Shown: piece by piece, positions 51,014-58,842 of the stretch
How positions within the stretch are numbered: position 1 is the stretch's first letter
How the letters are laid out: every line of letters starts with the position of its first letter
From: Streptomyces capillispiralis
GTDB taxonomy: Bacteria; Actinomycetota; Actinomycetes; Streptomycetales; Streptomycetaceae
Direction: 5' to 3'
Assembly: GCF_007829875.1 (NCBI RefSeq)
Contig: NZ_VIWV01000001.1
Coordinates: 6,232,501 to 6,296,500 of the forward strand
DNA: 64,000 bases
Made by a program: the position numbers and the translations under genes
Notes under the pieces: generated by a model
Told to the model about the DNA's origin: nothing
Database searches by the model: none
Seen by the model: only the letters and a program-made list of their open reading frames with translations

Positions 51014-52546
51014 TCACTCGACGGCGCGCAGCGCGTCGACGATGCCGTAACCGTAGAAGCCGTTGACCCGGTTTCCGCCCTCGCACGTCGCGTCCTGCAC
51101 GCCGTCACCGTCCTGGTCGTAGGACTCCGGGCAGCCCGGGTTGTCCGCCTGCGCCTTCAGCAGCGCCTGCAGCTGGGCCGGGGTGGCCCACGGGTGCTTG
51201 GACTTCAGCAGCGCGGCGACACCGGCGGCGTGCGGCGAGGCCATCGAGGTGCCCTGGAGGAAGGCGTACGCGCCGTTCGGCATGGTGGACAGGATGCGCC
51301 CGTCCTTCGACGGCGTGTCCGGCAGCTGGTAGCGGCGGTCGCCGCCCGGCGCGGCGACGTCGACGACGCCCCGGCCGTACGTGGAGTAGTACGACTTCAG
51401 GTTCTGCACGCCCGTCGCGCTGACCGTGACCACGCCCGGCAGCTGGGTCGGCACGTCGAAGCACTCGTGCGGGTCGATGGTGCGCGTCACCGGCGTGGAG
51501 TCGTCGGGGCTGGAGTCGTCGACGATCGCGTCGGAGTCCAGGTCGTGGTTGGAGTTGCCGGCCGAGGCGAGGTGCAGCGTGCCCTTCTTCTGGGCGTACA
51601 GCTGGGCCCGGTTGACCGCGTCGACGATCGCCTTCTGGTCCGGGTCGTCCATGCAGTTGTAGAGCCACGGGTCGACGTAGTAGCTGTTGTTCGTGATCTC
51701 CACACCGTGGTCGGCGGCGAACACGAAGGCGCAGACGACGCTCTCCGGGTAGAACAGGCCGTTGTCCGGGTCGCTGACCTTGATGCCGGACACCTTCACG
51801 CCGGGCGCGACACCGGCGACGCCGATGCCGTTGCGGGCCGCGGCGATCTCACCGGCCACATGGGTGCCGTGGTAGTCGTCGGCGGTGTACGGCCGCCAGG
51901 CGCCCTCGCTGGTGTCCGCCTTGCCGCCGACGCAGTTGGCGGACTGGGCGGCGGAGAAGTTCGGGGCGAGGTCCGGGTGGGTGTCGTCCACACCGGTGTC
52001 GATGACGGCGACGGTCACCTTGCCACTGCCCGGGTTGATCTTCGCGGCCTCGTCGGCGCCGATCGCCCGCAGGTCCCACTGGTCGGCCTCGAGCGGCTCG
52101 CTGCCGGGGGTCTCGGCGGAGGCGGCCTCCGTACGGGCGGCCTCGGCGGCCGTCACGTAGTCGGCGGCGCCCTCGTCGGTCGTGCCGGCGGCGGTCAGCG
52201 GCGCGGTGCGGGTGGCACCGGCGGACTCGACACCGCGCGCCGTGCGTATCTCCTTGCCGAAGTCAGGGTTCGCCGAGTGGACGACGATCACGCCGATCCG
52301 GTCGTACGTGACCACGACGGTCCCGCCGGCCGCGGCGATCGCCCGCTTCACCGACGCGATCGTGCGGCGGTCCACCTCGGTGTTGACGACGTACGCCAAG
52401 GTGGGCGCGTCCGTCGCCCGCTCGGCCGCCGTCACCGCCTGAGGCGCCGCCGAGGCCGCCGCCGGCAGGAAGCCGAGCGAGGCGGTGAGGGACAGCACGA
52501 CCGGTACGGCGAGGGCGAGGCGGCGTCTGGAACGCAGATGAGCCAT
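51014..52546 (-). CDS. Secreted S8 family serine protease (subtilase), upstream copy
   Basis: A 510-residue subtilase, clearly the paralogue of the next gene with the same layout. Signal peptide about 1-34; catalytic residues D183 (VIDTGVDD), H229 (DYHGTHVAGE) and S434 (GTSMASPHAAG). The C-terminal loop DQDGDGVQD (477-485) with flanking Cys is conserved between the copies. The gene is transcribed first and the second copy starts 61 nt after its stop. ATG 52546 is assumed. Divergent from the DUF485-acetate symporter pair. Confidence 0.93.
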   Translation of the reverse strand: MAHLRSRRRLALAVPVVLSLTASLGFLPAAASAAPQAVTAAERATDAPTLAYVVNTEVDRRTIASVKRAIAAAGGTVVVTYDRIGVIVVHSANPDFGKEIRTARGVESAGATRTAPLTAAGTTDEGAADYVTAAEAARTEAASAETPGSEPLEADQWDLRAIGADEAAKINPGSGKVTVAVIDTGVDDTHPDLAPNFSAAQSANCVGGKADTSEGAWRPYTADDYHGTHVAGEIAAARNGIGVAGVAPGVKVSGIKVSDPDNGLFYPESVVCAFVFAADHGVEITNNSYYVDPWLYNCMDDPDQKAIVDAVNRAQLYAQKKGTLHLASAGNSNHDLDSDAIVDDSSPDDSTPVTRTIDPHECFDVPTQLPGVVTVSATGVQNLKSYYSTYGRGVVDVAAPGGDRRYQLPDTPSKDGRILSTMPNGAYAFLQGTSMASPHAAGVAALLKSKHPWATPAQLQALLKAQADNPGCPESYDQDGDGVQDATCEGGNRVNGFYGYGIVDALRAVE

Positions 52547-52814
52547 GGGGTCTCCACATCATCCGGAAACGAAACCGGCCCGAACACAAGGTGGTGGTGC
52601 CCGGGCAGGTACATGACGGGGTGGTGCAGGGTGAAGCTATCCCGCGCTCTCGCTGGCCAGCAATGTTTTGCCGGGAACGTCTTCGGAAAACGCCTGGGGA
52701 AAAGAGACGGCGACAGTTGAACCGCTCCTCGCGTGGCGCCGTGCCCTTGGGCAGGAAGCGCGAGGACACTCGCCTTTCGTCCCCGTCCGACCTGACCGCA
52801 AGCGAGGAGTCCCC
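52547..52814. promoter_or_regulatory. Divergent promoter region: subtilases versus acetate symporter
   Basis: A 268-bp spacer feeding two divergent units. Inverted elements near 52665-52690 (GTTTT ... AAAAC with CCG/CGG) and a GAGGAG ribosome binding site just before the DUF485 start are visible. No confident -10/-35 pair was recognised. Confidence 0.45.
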
Positions 52815-53171
52815 GTGGCCGCCGAAGCACCGCCCCCCTCGACAGAACAACACAAACTCCCCTCCCCCGAGGAGTTCAGCGAGGTGCAGGAGAGCGCTGA
52901 GTTCGGTGAACTGCGCCGCTCCTACCGCTCCTTCGCCTTCCCGCTGACCATCGCCTTCATCGCCTGGTACCTGCTGTACGTGCTGCTCTCCAACTACGCG
53001 GGCGGCTTCATGGGCGCCAAGCTGTTCGGGAACATCAACGTCGCCTTCGTCTTCGGCGTCCTGCAGTTCGTCACCACCTTCCTCATCGCCTGGTGGTACT
53101 CCCGGCACGCCGCCGCCAAGCTCGACCCCAAGGCCGAGGCCATCAAGACCCGTATGGAGGGCGGCGCATGA
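52815..53171 (+). CDS. DUF485 membrane protein
   Basis: A 118-residue protein of the DUF485 family with two membrane segments (about 40-60 and 75-97), the usual small partner of ActP-type acetate symporters. The segment SFAFPLTIAFIAWYLLYVLLS is diagnostic. GTG 52815 follows GAGGAG. It overlaps the symporter start by 4 nt (ATGA), so the pair is translationally coupled. Confidence 0.92.
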   Translation: MAAEAPPPSTEQHKLPSPEEFSEVQESAEFGELRRSYRSFAFPLTIAFIAWYLLYVLLSNYAGGFMGAKLFGNINVAFVFGVLQFVTTFLIAWWYSRHAAAKLDPKAEAIKTRMEGGA

Positions 53172-54796
53172 GCCCCGCGATCACCCATGTCCAGCTCGCC
53201 GCCAACGAGGCGAGCGAACACCGCCCGCTGATCATCACCCTGTTCGCGCTGTTCGTCCTGGCCACCCTCGGCATCACCGTCTGGGCCGGCCGGCAGACCA
53301 AGGACGCCGCGGACTTCTACGCGGGCGGCCGCCAGTTCAGCGCCTTCCAGAACGGACTCGCGGTCTCCGGCGACTACATGTCGGCCGCGTCCTTCCTCGG
53401 CATCGCCGGCGCCATCGCGCTCTTCGGCTACGACGGCTTCCTGTACTCCATCGGCTTCCTGGTCGCCTGGCTGGTCGCCCTGCTCCTGGTCGCCGAGCCG
53501 CTGCGCAACTCCGGCCGCTACACCATGGGTGACGTCCTTGCCTACCGCATGCGCCAGCGCCCGGTGCGCACCGCGGCCGGCACCTCCACCATCGTGGTGT
53601 CGATCTTCTACCTGCTGGCCCAGATGGCGGGCGCGGGCGTCCTCGTCTCGCTGCTGCTCGGCATCACCTCCGACGCCGGCAAGGTCCTCATCGTCGCCCT
53701 GGTCGGCATCCTGATGATCGTGTACGTCTCCATCGGCGGCATGAAGGGCACCACCTGGGTCCAGATGGTCAAGGCCGTGCTGCTCATCGGCGGCACCATC
53801 CTGATCACCTTCCTGGTGCTGCTGAAGTTCAACTTCAACATCTCCGACCTGCTGGGCAGCGCCGCCGAGAACAGCGGCAAGGGCGACGCCTTCCTCGAGC
53901 CCGGCCTCCAGTACGGCGCCGACGGCACCACCAAGCTGGACTTCATCTCCCTCGGCATCGCCCTGGTGCTGGGCACCGCCGGACTGCCGCACATCCTGAT
54001 CCGCTTCTACACGGTGCCCAACGCCAAGGCCGCCCGTAAGTCCGTGAACTGGGCCATCGGCATCATCGGCGGCTTCTACCTGATGACCATCGCCCTCGGC
54101 TTCGGCGCCGCCGCGCTGATTTCCCAGGACGAGATCATCGCCTCCAACCCGTCCGGCAACACGGCCGCCCCGCTGCTCGCGCTGCACCTCGGCGGCGTCG
54201 ACTCGGCCTGGGGCGCGATCCTGCTGGCCACCATCTCGGCGGTCGCCTTCGCCACGATCCTCGCCGTGGTCGCCGGACTCACCCTCGCCTCGTCGTCCTC
54301 CTTCGCCCACGACATCTACGCCAACGTCATCCGCAAGGGGCAGGCCACCGAGAAGGAGGAGATGCGGGCGGCCCGCTGGGCGACCGTCGCCATCGGCGTC
54401 GTCTCCATCGCGCTCGGCGCCCTCGCCCGCGACCTGAACGTGGCCGGCCTGGTCGCGCTGGCCTTCGCGGTCGCCGCCTCCGCCAACCTGCCGACCATCC
54501 TCTACAGCCTGTTCTGGAAGCGGTTCACCACCCAGGGCGCCCTGTGGTCGATCTACGGCGGTCTGATCGTCGCCGTCGGCCTGGTGCTGTTCTCGCCCGT
54601 GGTCTCCGGCGACCCCAAGGCGATGTTCCCGGACGTCGACTTCGCCTGGTTCCCGCTGAAGAACCCCGGCATCATCTCCATCCCGTTCGGCTTCCTGATG
54701 GGCTGGCTCGGCACCGTCCTGTCCAAGGAGGAGCCCGACGCCAAGAAGTACGCGGAGCTGGAGGTCCGGTCCCTCACCGGCACCGGCGCCCACTGA
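53168..54796 (+). CDS. actP: Cation/acetate symporter ActP-like
   Basis: A 542-residue SSS-family transporter of the ActP/MctC group that takes up acetate or other short monocarboxylates with a cation. Blocks: ADFYAGGRQFSAFQNGLAVSGDYMSAASFLG, RYTMGDVLAYRMRQRPVRT, VSIGGMKGTTWVQMVKA and LTLASSSSFAHDIYANV. About 13 membrane segments. It is coupled to the DUF485 gene and followed by a strong terminator. Pyruvate or lactate could also be substrates. Confidence 0.92.
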   Translation: MSPAITHVQLAANEASEHRPLIITLFALFVLATLGITVWAGRQTKDAADFYAGGRQFSAFQNGLAVSGDYMSAASFLGIAGAIALFGYDGFLYSIGFLVAWLVALLLVAEPLRNSGRYTMGDVLAYRMRQRPVRTAAGTSTIVVSIFYLLAQMAGAGVLVSLLLGITSDAGKVLIVALVGILMIVYVSIGGMKGTTWVQMVKAVLLIGGTILITFLVLLKFNFNISDLLGSAAENSGKGDAFLEPGLQYGADGTTKLDFISLGIALVLGTAGLPHILIRFYTVPNAKAARKSVNWAIGIIGGFYLMTIALGFGAAALISQDEIIASNPSGNTAAPLLALHLGGVDSAWGAILLATISAVAFATILAVVAGLTLASSSSFAHDIYANVIRKGQATEKEEMRAARWATVAIGVVSIALGALARDLNVAGLVALAFAVAASANLPTILYSLFWKRFTTQGALWSIYGGLIVAVGLVLFSPVVSGDPKAMFPDVDFAWFPLKNPGIISIPFGFLMGWLGTVLSKEEPDAKKYAELEVRSLTGTGAH

Positions 54797-54810
54797 TCCG
54801 CACCCCGCGC

Positions 54811-54853
54811 GGCCGCGCCGTGGGGACCGCCTGCAGGTCCCCACGACGCGGCC
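54811..54853 (+). terminator. Very strong hairpin terminator after the acetate symporter
   Basis: CGTGGGGACC (54819-54828) pairs with GGTCCCCACG (54836-54845), and GGCCGCG (54811-54817) with CGCGGCC (54847-54853) across a single mismatch, giving an interrupted 17-bp stem 14 nt beyond the stop. Confidence 0.9.
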
Positions 54854-55002
54854 GTTCGCCATCTCGTCGTATCGGGCCGCTGTGGGTTGTCGGTGGCGTC
54901 ACGTAGGCTCGCAGATGTCTCGCAGGCGTGCGGACGCCGAGTGATCCGCTGCCCTGCACAGCGGCGGACACCGGGTGGTCCGCGTCGAGGGAGGGGGCCC
55001 AC

Positions 55003-55992
55003 GTGCTCATCGACACCTACGGCCGAGTGGCCACCGACCTGAGGGTCTCGCTGACCGACCGGTGCAATCTGCGCTGCACCTACTGCATGCCCGAGGAGGG
55101 CCTGCAGTGGCTGGCCAAGCCCGACCTGCTCACCGACGACGAGATCGTCCGCCTCGTGGACATCGCCGTCACCTCCCTCGGCATCGAGGAGGTCCGCTTC
55201 ACCGGCGGTGAGCCCCTGCTCCGCCCCGGCCTGGTCGGCATCGTCGAGCGCGTCGCCGCCCTGGAACCCCGCCCGCAGATGTCCCTCACCACCAACGGCA
55301 TCGGGCTCAGGCGCATCGCGCCCGCCCTGAAGGCGGCGGGCCTGGACCGGGTCAACGTCTCGCTGGACACCCTCCGTCCGGACGTCTTCAAGACCCTCAC
55401 CCGCCGCGACCGCCACAGGGACGTCATCGACGGCCTGTACGCGGCCCGCGAGGCCGGACTGACCCCGGTCAAGGTCAACTCGGTCCTGATGCCGGGGCTC
55501 AACGACGACGAGGCCCCCGACCTCCTCGCCTGGGCCGTGGAACACGACTACGAACTGCGCTTCATCGAGCAGATGCCCCTGGACGCCCAGCACGGCTGGA
55601 AGCGCGAGGGCATGATCACCGCCGGTGACATCCTCACCTCCCTGCGCACCCGCTTCGAGCTCACCCCCGAGGGCGACCAGGCGCGCGGCTCCGCACCGGC
55701 GGAGCGCTGGCTGGTCGACGGCGGCCCGCACCGGGTCGGCGTCATCGCCTCCGTCACCCGCCCCTTCTGCTCCGCCTGCGACCGCACCCGCCTCACCGCC
55801 GACGGCCAGGTCCGCACCTGTCTGTTCGCCACCGAGGAGACCGACCTGCGCGCGGCCCTGCGCTCGGGCGCCCCCGACGAGGAGATCGCCCGCATCTGGA
55901 AGCTGGCCATGTGGGGCAAGAAGGCGGGCGCGGGCCTGGACGACCCGGCCTTCGTCCAGCCCGACCGCCCGATGTCGGCCATCGGCGGCTAG
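55003..55992 (+). CDS. moaA: GTP 3',8-cyclase MoaA
   Basis: A 329-residue radical SAM enzyme for the first step of molybdenum-cofactor synthesis, GTP to 3',8-cyclo-H2GTP. N-terminal cluster C21-x3-C25-x2-C28 (DRCNLRCTYC); C-terminal cluster in FCSACDRTRLTADGQVRTC; the essential C-terminal Gly-Gly is present (SAIGG). GTG 55003 is preceded by GAGGGAGGGGG; an in-frame ATG at 54928 would add 25 non-conserved residues. No moaC or other moco gene is adjacent. Confidence 0.96.
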   Translation: MLIDTYGRVATDLRVSLTDRCNLRCTYCMPEEGLQWLAKPDLLTDDEIVRLVDIAVTSLGIEEVRFTGGEPLLRPGLVGIVERVAALEPRPQMSLTTNGIGLRRIAPALKAAGLDRVNVSLDTLRPDVFKTLTRRDRHRDVIDGLYAAREAGLTPVKVNSVLMPGLNDDEAPDLLAWAVEHDYELRFIEQMPLDAQHGWKREGMITAGDILTSLRTRFELTPEGDQARGSAPAERWLVDGGPHRVGVIASVTRPFCSACDRTRLTADGQVRTCLFATEETDLRAALRSGAPDEEIARIWKLAMWGKKAGAGLDDPAFVQPDRPMSAIGG

Positions 55993-56014
55993 GGGCCCCA
56001 GCGGCTAGGGGCCC
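55985..56014. repeat. Short tandem duplication at the moaA stop
   Basis: GCGGCTAGGGGCCC occurs at 55985-55998 and again at 56001-56014, a 16-bp period that duplicates the last codons and stop context of moaA. Probably a neutral slippage event. Confidence 0.8.
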
Positions 56015-56031
56015 TCCGGCGGTTCCCGGGT

Positions 56032-56253
56032 TCAGTTCTCGGGGGACTCCCACTCGGAGAACGGCACGACGTCTTTCAGGAACCCCCGGACGCCGAGGAA
56101 CTGCGAAAGGTGTTCCCGGTGTTCCTCGCAGGCGAGCCACGTCTTGCGCCGCTCGGGGGTGTGCAGTTTCGGGTTGTTCCACGCCAGCACCCAGGCGGCG
56201 GCGCTGCGGCAGCCCTTGGCGGAACAGATCGGCGTCTGGGGTTCGGGGTCCAT
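56032..56253 (-). CDS. Conserved small cytoplasmic protein with Cys/His residues
   Basis: A 73-residue actinobacterial protein (TPICSAKGCRSAAAWVLAWNNPKLH then WLACEEHREHLSQFLGVRGF, in pieces). The pattern CxxxxC and CxxHxxH suggests a metal-binding site. ATG 56253 is one codon inside a GTG at 56256; either is possible. It converges on moaA. I do not know a function. Confidence 0.78.
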   Translation of the reverse strand: MDPEPQTPICSAKGCRSAAAWVLAWNNPKLHTPERRKTWLACEEHREHLSQFLGVRGFLKDVVPFSEWESPEN

Positions 56254-56497
56254 CACATCGCCGACCCTAACCCGATCGGCGCAGGTGGGACGCCTGGGAA
56301 AAGGCGACGCCGAGCAGCCACGGGGGGAGCTGCCCGGCGTCGGTCCGTCGCTCCGACGGGGGATGCGGAGCGCGTACGAAGTATGTCACGGGTCCCCCCG
56401 CCCCCGGCACCGGAACAACATGATTGATCTGAGGATTTCTTCGACTTGGCGAGGAAAAGCCTTCCGCTTGGCGGCGTTTACCCTCACACCCCGATCT
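56254..56497. other. Intergenic region upstream of the small Cys/His protein
   Basis: About 244 bp without a credible gene on either strand. It should hold the promoter for the leftward gene at 56253, but none was recognised. A moderately A/T-rich patch lies at 56425-56475. Confidence 0.4.
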
Positions 56498-56896
56498 TCA
56501 CGACCGTTCCGGTCGTTCCGTTCGTGCGTCCGGAGCGGGCTGTGACGCCATATCTTCCGTATCGGATTCCGCGGAGCCGTCATTCGTCCGCGGCGGCGCG
56601 ATCATCGGCCTCATCGGCGTCGTGACGAAGGTCGACGGCAGTGACGGCGCGTTCTCACGCCCCGCATTGGCGATCACCACCGCGATGTACGGCAGGACCG
56701 CTCCGAGGACCAGCGCCACGATCGCGACATGCCGCTCCACGTTCCACAGCGTCGCCGCGAGGATGACCGAGATCGTACGAAGGAGCATCGAGATCACGTA
56801 CCGGCGCTGCCGTCCGCGCACATCCTCCTGGAGGCCGGTCCGGGCGCCGGTGATCCGGAACACCTGGACGTTGCCGCCGCCATGCTGCTTCCGCAT
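56498..56896 (-). CDS. DUF3099 membrane protein
   Basis: A 132-residue protein with two membrane segments (about 39-55 and 61-82) and an Arg-rich N-terminus (VFRITGARTGLQEDVRGRQRRY). The hydrophilic C-terminal tail is acidic and Pro-rich. ATG 56896 fits the usual DUF3099 length; GTG 56899 directly before is an alternative. It is divergent from the GlsB-like gene at 57140. Function unknown; conserved in Streptomyces. Confidence 0.85.
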   Translation of the reverse strand: MRKQHGGGNVQVFRITGARTGLQEDVRGRQRRYVISMLLRTISVILAATLWNVERHVAIVALVLGAVLPYIAVVIANAGRENAPSLPSTFVTTPMRPMIAPPRTNDGSAESDTEDMASQPAPDARTERPERS

Positions 56897-57139
56897 CACA
56901 TTCCACCATCCGCCCGTCTCGGACCCTTCCGCCCTGACCGTCCCGCGACCCACCGGGGTCACGGGGTCCGGACATGTCCACGTTACGCCCGGCCCGCGCG
57001 GGTCACGAGACCGGGTCGGCCCCGGCCCCGGGGCGCCCGGCCTGCGCCGTCGCACGTACGGCACGCCCGACATGCGGCGTACGGCGTCTCGGCCGACACT
57101 GGCCGTAATGCTCGCGTCAAGCCGTACGAGGAGGCAGTC
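56897..57139. promoter_or_regulatory. Divergent intergenic region (DUF3099 / GlsB-like)
   Basis: A 243-bp spacer between two divergent genes; it must contain promoters for both. A GAGGAGG ribosome binding site lies at 57127-57133, 7 nt before the rightward ATG. The -10/-35 elements were not assigned. Confidence 0.4.
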
Positions 57140-57424
57140 ATGGGCTGGTTGTGGGCGATCATCGTGGGATTCGTGCTCGGACTGATCGCCAAGGCGGTGA
57201 TCCCGGGCAAGCAGCACATCCCGCTGTGGCTGGCCACCATCTGCGGCATGATCGGCGCCGTCGCGGGCAACGCCCTCGCGCGCGGCTTCGGCATCGAGGA
57301 GACGCGGGGCATCGACTGGGGCCGGCACATCTTCCAGCTGGCCGCGGCGATCGTCATCGTCCTGCTCGCGGAGATGCTGTATACCGCGATGAAGCGCAGG
57401 AAGCACCAGCGGCAGCGGGCCTGA
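57140..57424 (+). CDS. GlsB/YeaQ/YmgE family stress membrane protein
   Basis: A 94-residue transglycosylase-associated / GlsB family protein with three membrane segments (WAIIVGFVLGLIAKAVIPG, WLATICGMIGAVAGNALA, IFQLAAAIVIVLLAEMLY) and a basic C-terminus. These proteins are general-stress or envelope-stress induced, sometimes linked to Asp23/Gls24 systems, though the Asp23 cluster here is 17 kb away. ATG 57140 follows GAGGAGG. Confidence 0.9.
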   Translation: MGWLWAIIVGFVLGLIAKAVIPGKQHIPLWLATICGMIGAVAGNALARGFGIEETRGIDWGRHIFQLAAAIVIVLLAEMLYTAMKRRKHQRQRA

Positions 57425-57445
57425 CCCGTCGCCGTACGGTGACGC

Positions 57446-57480
57446 GGGGGCGGTCCCGGCATCCGCCGGAAACCGCCCCC
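57446..57480. terminator. Bidirectional terminator between GlsB-like gene and tyrS
   Basis: GGGGGCGGT (57446-57454) pairs with ACCGCCCCC (57472-57480), and CCGGC (57456-57460) with GCCGG (57465-57469) inside, making a long interrupted hairpin. It lies 21 nt from each of the two convergent stops. Confidence 0.75.
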
Positions 57481-57501
57481 CAACGCCTGCGAATCGTCCG
57501 C

Positions 57502-58770
57502 TCAGCCGGCCGTGAGCTCCACGGCCGCCAGGTTCTTCTTGCCCCGGCGCAGCACCAGCCAGCGCCCGTGCAGCAGGTCCTCCTCGGCGGGCACGGCGTC
57601 CTCGGCGGTGACCTTGACGTTGTTCACGTAGGCGCCGCCCTCCTTCACCGTGCGCCGCGCGGCCGACTTGCTCGCGACCAGCCCGACCTCGGCGAACAGG
57701 TCCACCACCGGAGCGAGCCCGGTCACCCGCACGTGCGGCACCTCGGAGAGCGCCGCCGCCAGTGTCCTGTCGTCCAACTCCGCCAGCTCGCCCTGACCGA
57801 AGAGGGCCTTGGACGCGGCGATCACCGCGGCCGTCTGGTCGGCGCCGTGCACCAGCGTCGTCAGCTCCTCGGCCAGCGCGCGCTGCGCGGCCCGGGCCTG
57901 CGGACGCTCCTCGGTCTGCCGCTCCAGCTCCTCCAGCTCCGCGGGGGAGCGGAAGGAAAGGATCCGCATGTAGCCCGAGATGTCCCGGTCATCCGTGTTC
58001 AGCCAGAACTGGTAGAACGCGTACGGCGTCGTCATCTCCGGGTCGAGCCAGACGGCGCCGCCCTCGGTCTTGCCGAACTTGGTGCCGTCCGCCTTGGTCA
58101 TCAGCGGCGTGGCGTACGCGTGGGCGACGGCGTCCGGCTCCAGCCGGTGCAGCAGGTCCAGGCCCGCCGTGAGGTTGCCCCACTGGTCGCTGCCGCCCTG
58201 CTGCAGCGTGCAGCCGTAGCGCCGGTACAGCTGGAGGAAGTCCATCGCCTGGAGCAGCTGGTAGCTGAACTCCGTGTAGCTGATGCCCTCCGAGGACTCC
58301 AGACGCCGGGCGACGGAGTCCTTGGTCAGCATCTTGTTGACGCGGAAGTGCTTGCCGATGTCCCGCAGGAACTCGATCGCGGAGAGGTTCTGCGTCCAGT
58401 CGAGGTTGTTGACCATCGTGGCCGCGTTCTCGCCCTCGAAGGACAGGAACGGCTCGATCTGGCCGCGCAGCCGCTCGACCCAGCCCGCGACGACCTCCGG
58501 CGGGTTCAGCGTGCGCTCGGCGGTCGGACGGGGGTCGCCGATCTGGCCCGTGGCGCCGCCGACCAGCGCCAGCGGCCGGTGCCCGGCCTGCTGGAGCCGG
58601 CGCAGCGTGAGCACCTGCACCAGGTGCCCCACGTGCAGGGACGGCGCGGTCGGGTCGAAACCGCAATAGAACGTGACGGGACCGTCCGCGAGCGCCTTGC
58701 GCAAAGCGTCCTCGTCAGTGGACTGGGCGAACAGCCCGCGCCACTTCAGCTCGTCGACGATGTCCGTCAC
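57502..58770 (-). CDS. tyrS: Tyrosyl-tRNA synthetase
   Basis: A 422-residue class I aminoacyl-tRNA synthetase that charges tRNA-Tyr. HIGH motif as HVGHL, KMSKS motif as KFGKT, tyrosine pocket FYCGFDPTAPSLH, QQGGSDQWGN, and a C-terminal S4 RNA-binding domain (SKSAARRTVKEGGAYVNN). ATG 58770. It lies downstream of tldE on the same strand, with its probable promoter overlapping the tldE stop codon. Confidence 0.97.
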   Translation of the reverse strand: MTDIVDELKWRGLFAQSTDEDALRKALADGPVTFYCGFDPTAPSLHVGHLVQVLTLRRLQQAGHRPLALVGGATGQIGDPRPTAERTLNPPEVVAGWVERLRGQIEPFLSFEGENAATMVNNLDWTQNLSAIEFLRDIGKHFRVNKMLTKDSVARRLESSEGISYTEFSYQLLQAMDFLQLYRRYGCTLQQGGSDQWGNLTAGLDLLHRLEPDAVAHAYATPLMTKADGTKFGKTEGGAVWLDPEMTTPYAFYQFWLNTDDRDISGYMRILSFRSPAELEELERQTEERPQARAAQRALAEELTTLVHGADQTAAVIAASKALFGQGELAELDDRTLAAALSEVPHVRVTGLAPVVDLFAEVGLVASKSAARRTVKEGGAYVNNVKVTAEDAVPAEEDLLHGRWLVLRRGKKNLAAVELTAG

Positions 58771-58799
58771 GGTTCTCGTGTCTCCTCGATGATCTTCGG

Positions 58800-58822
58800 C
58801 CGGTCGGACGACGGCCGACCGG
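58800..58822 (-). terminator. Hairpin between tldE and tyrS
   Basis: CCGGTCGG (58800-58807) and CCGACCGG (58815-58822) form an 8-bp stem with a 7-nt loop, 16 nt beyond the tldE stop. If tyrS is transcribed from the TATAAC element at 58837-58842, this stem lies in the tyrS leader instead. Confidence 0.5.
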
Positions 58823-58836
58823 GGAACGCCTACGAG

Positions 58837-58842
58837 GTTATA
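58837..58842 (-). promoter_or_regulatory. Candidate -10 element of tyrS
   Basis: On the leftward strand TATAAC spans 58842-58837 and includes the TAA stop codon of the upstream tldE gene (58840-58838). A start near 58830 would give tyrS a leader of about 60 nt. No clear -35 is visible. Confidence 0.45.

Noticed and set aside
58771..58836. A T-box leader ahead of tyrS.
   Set aside because: The spacer is too short and lacks T-box conserved elements; only one small hairpin is present.
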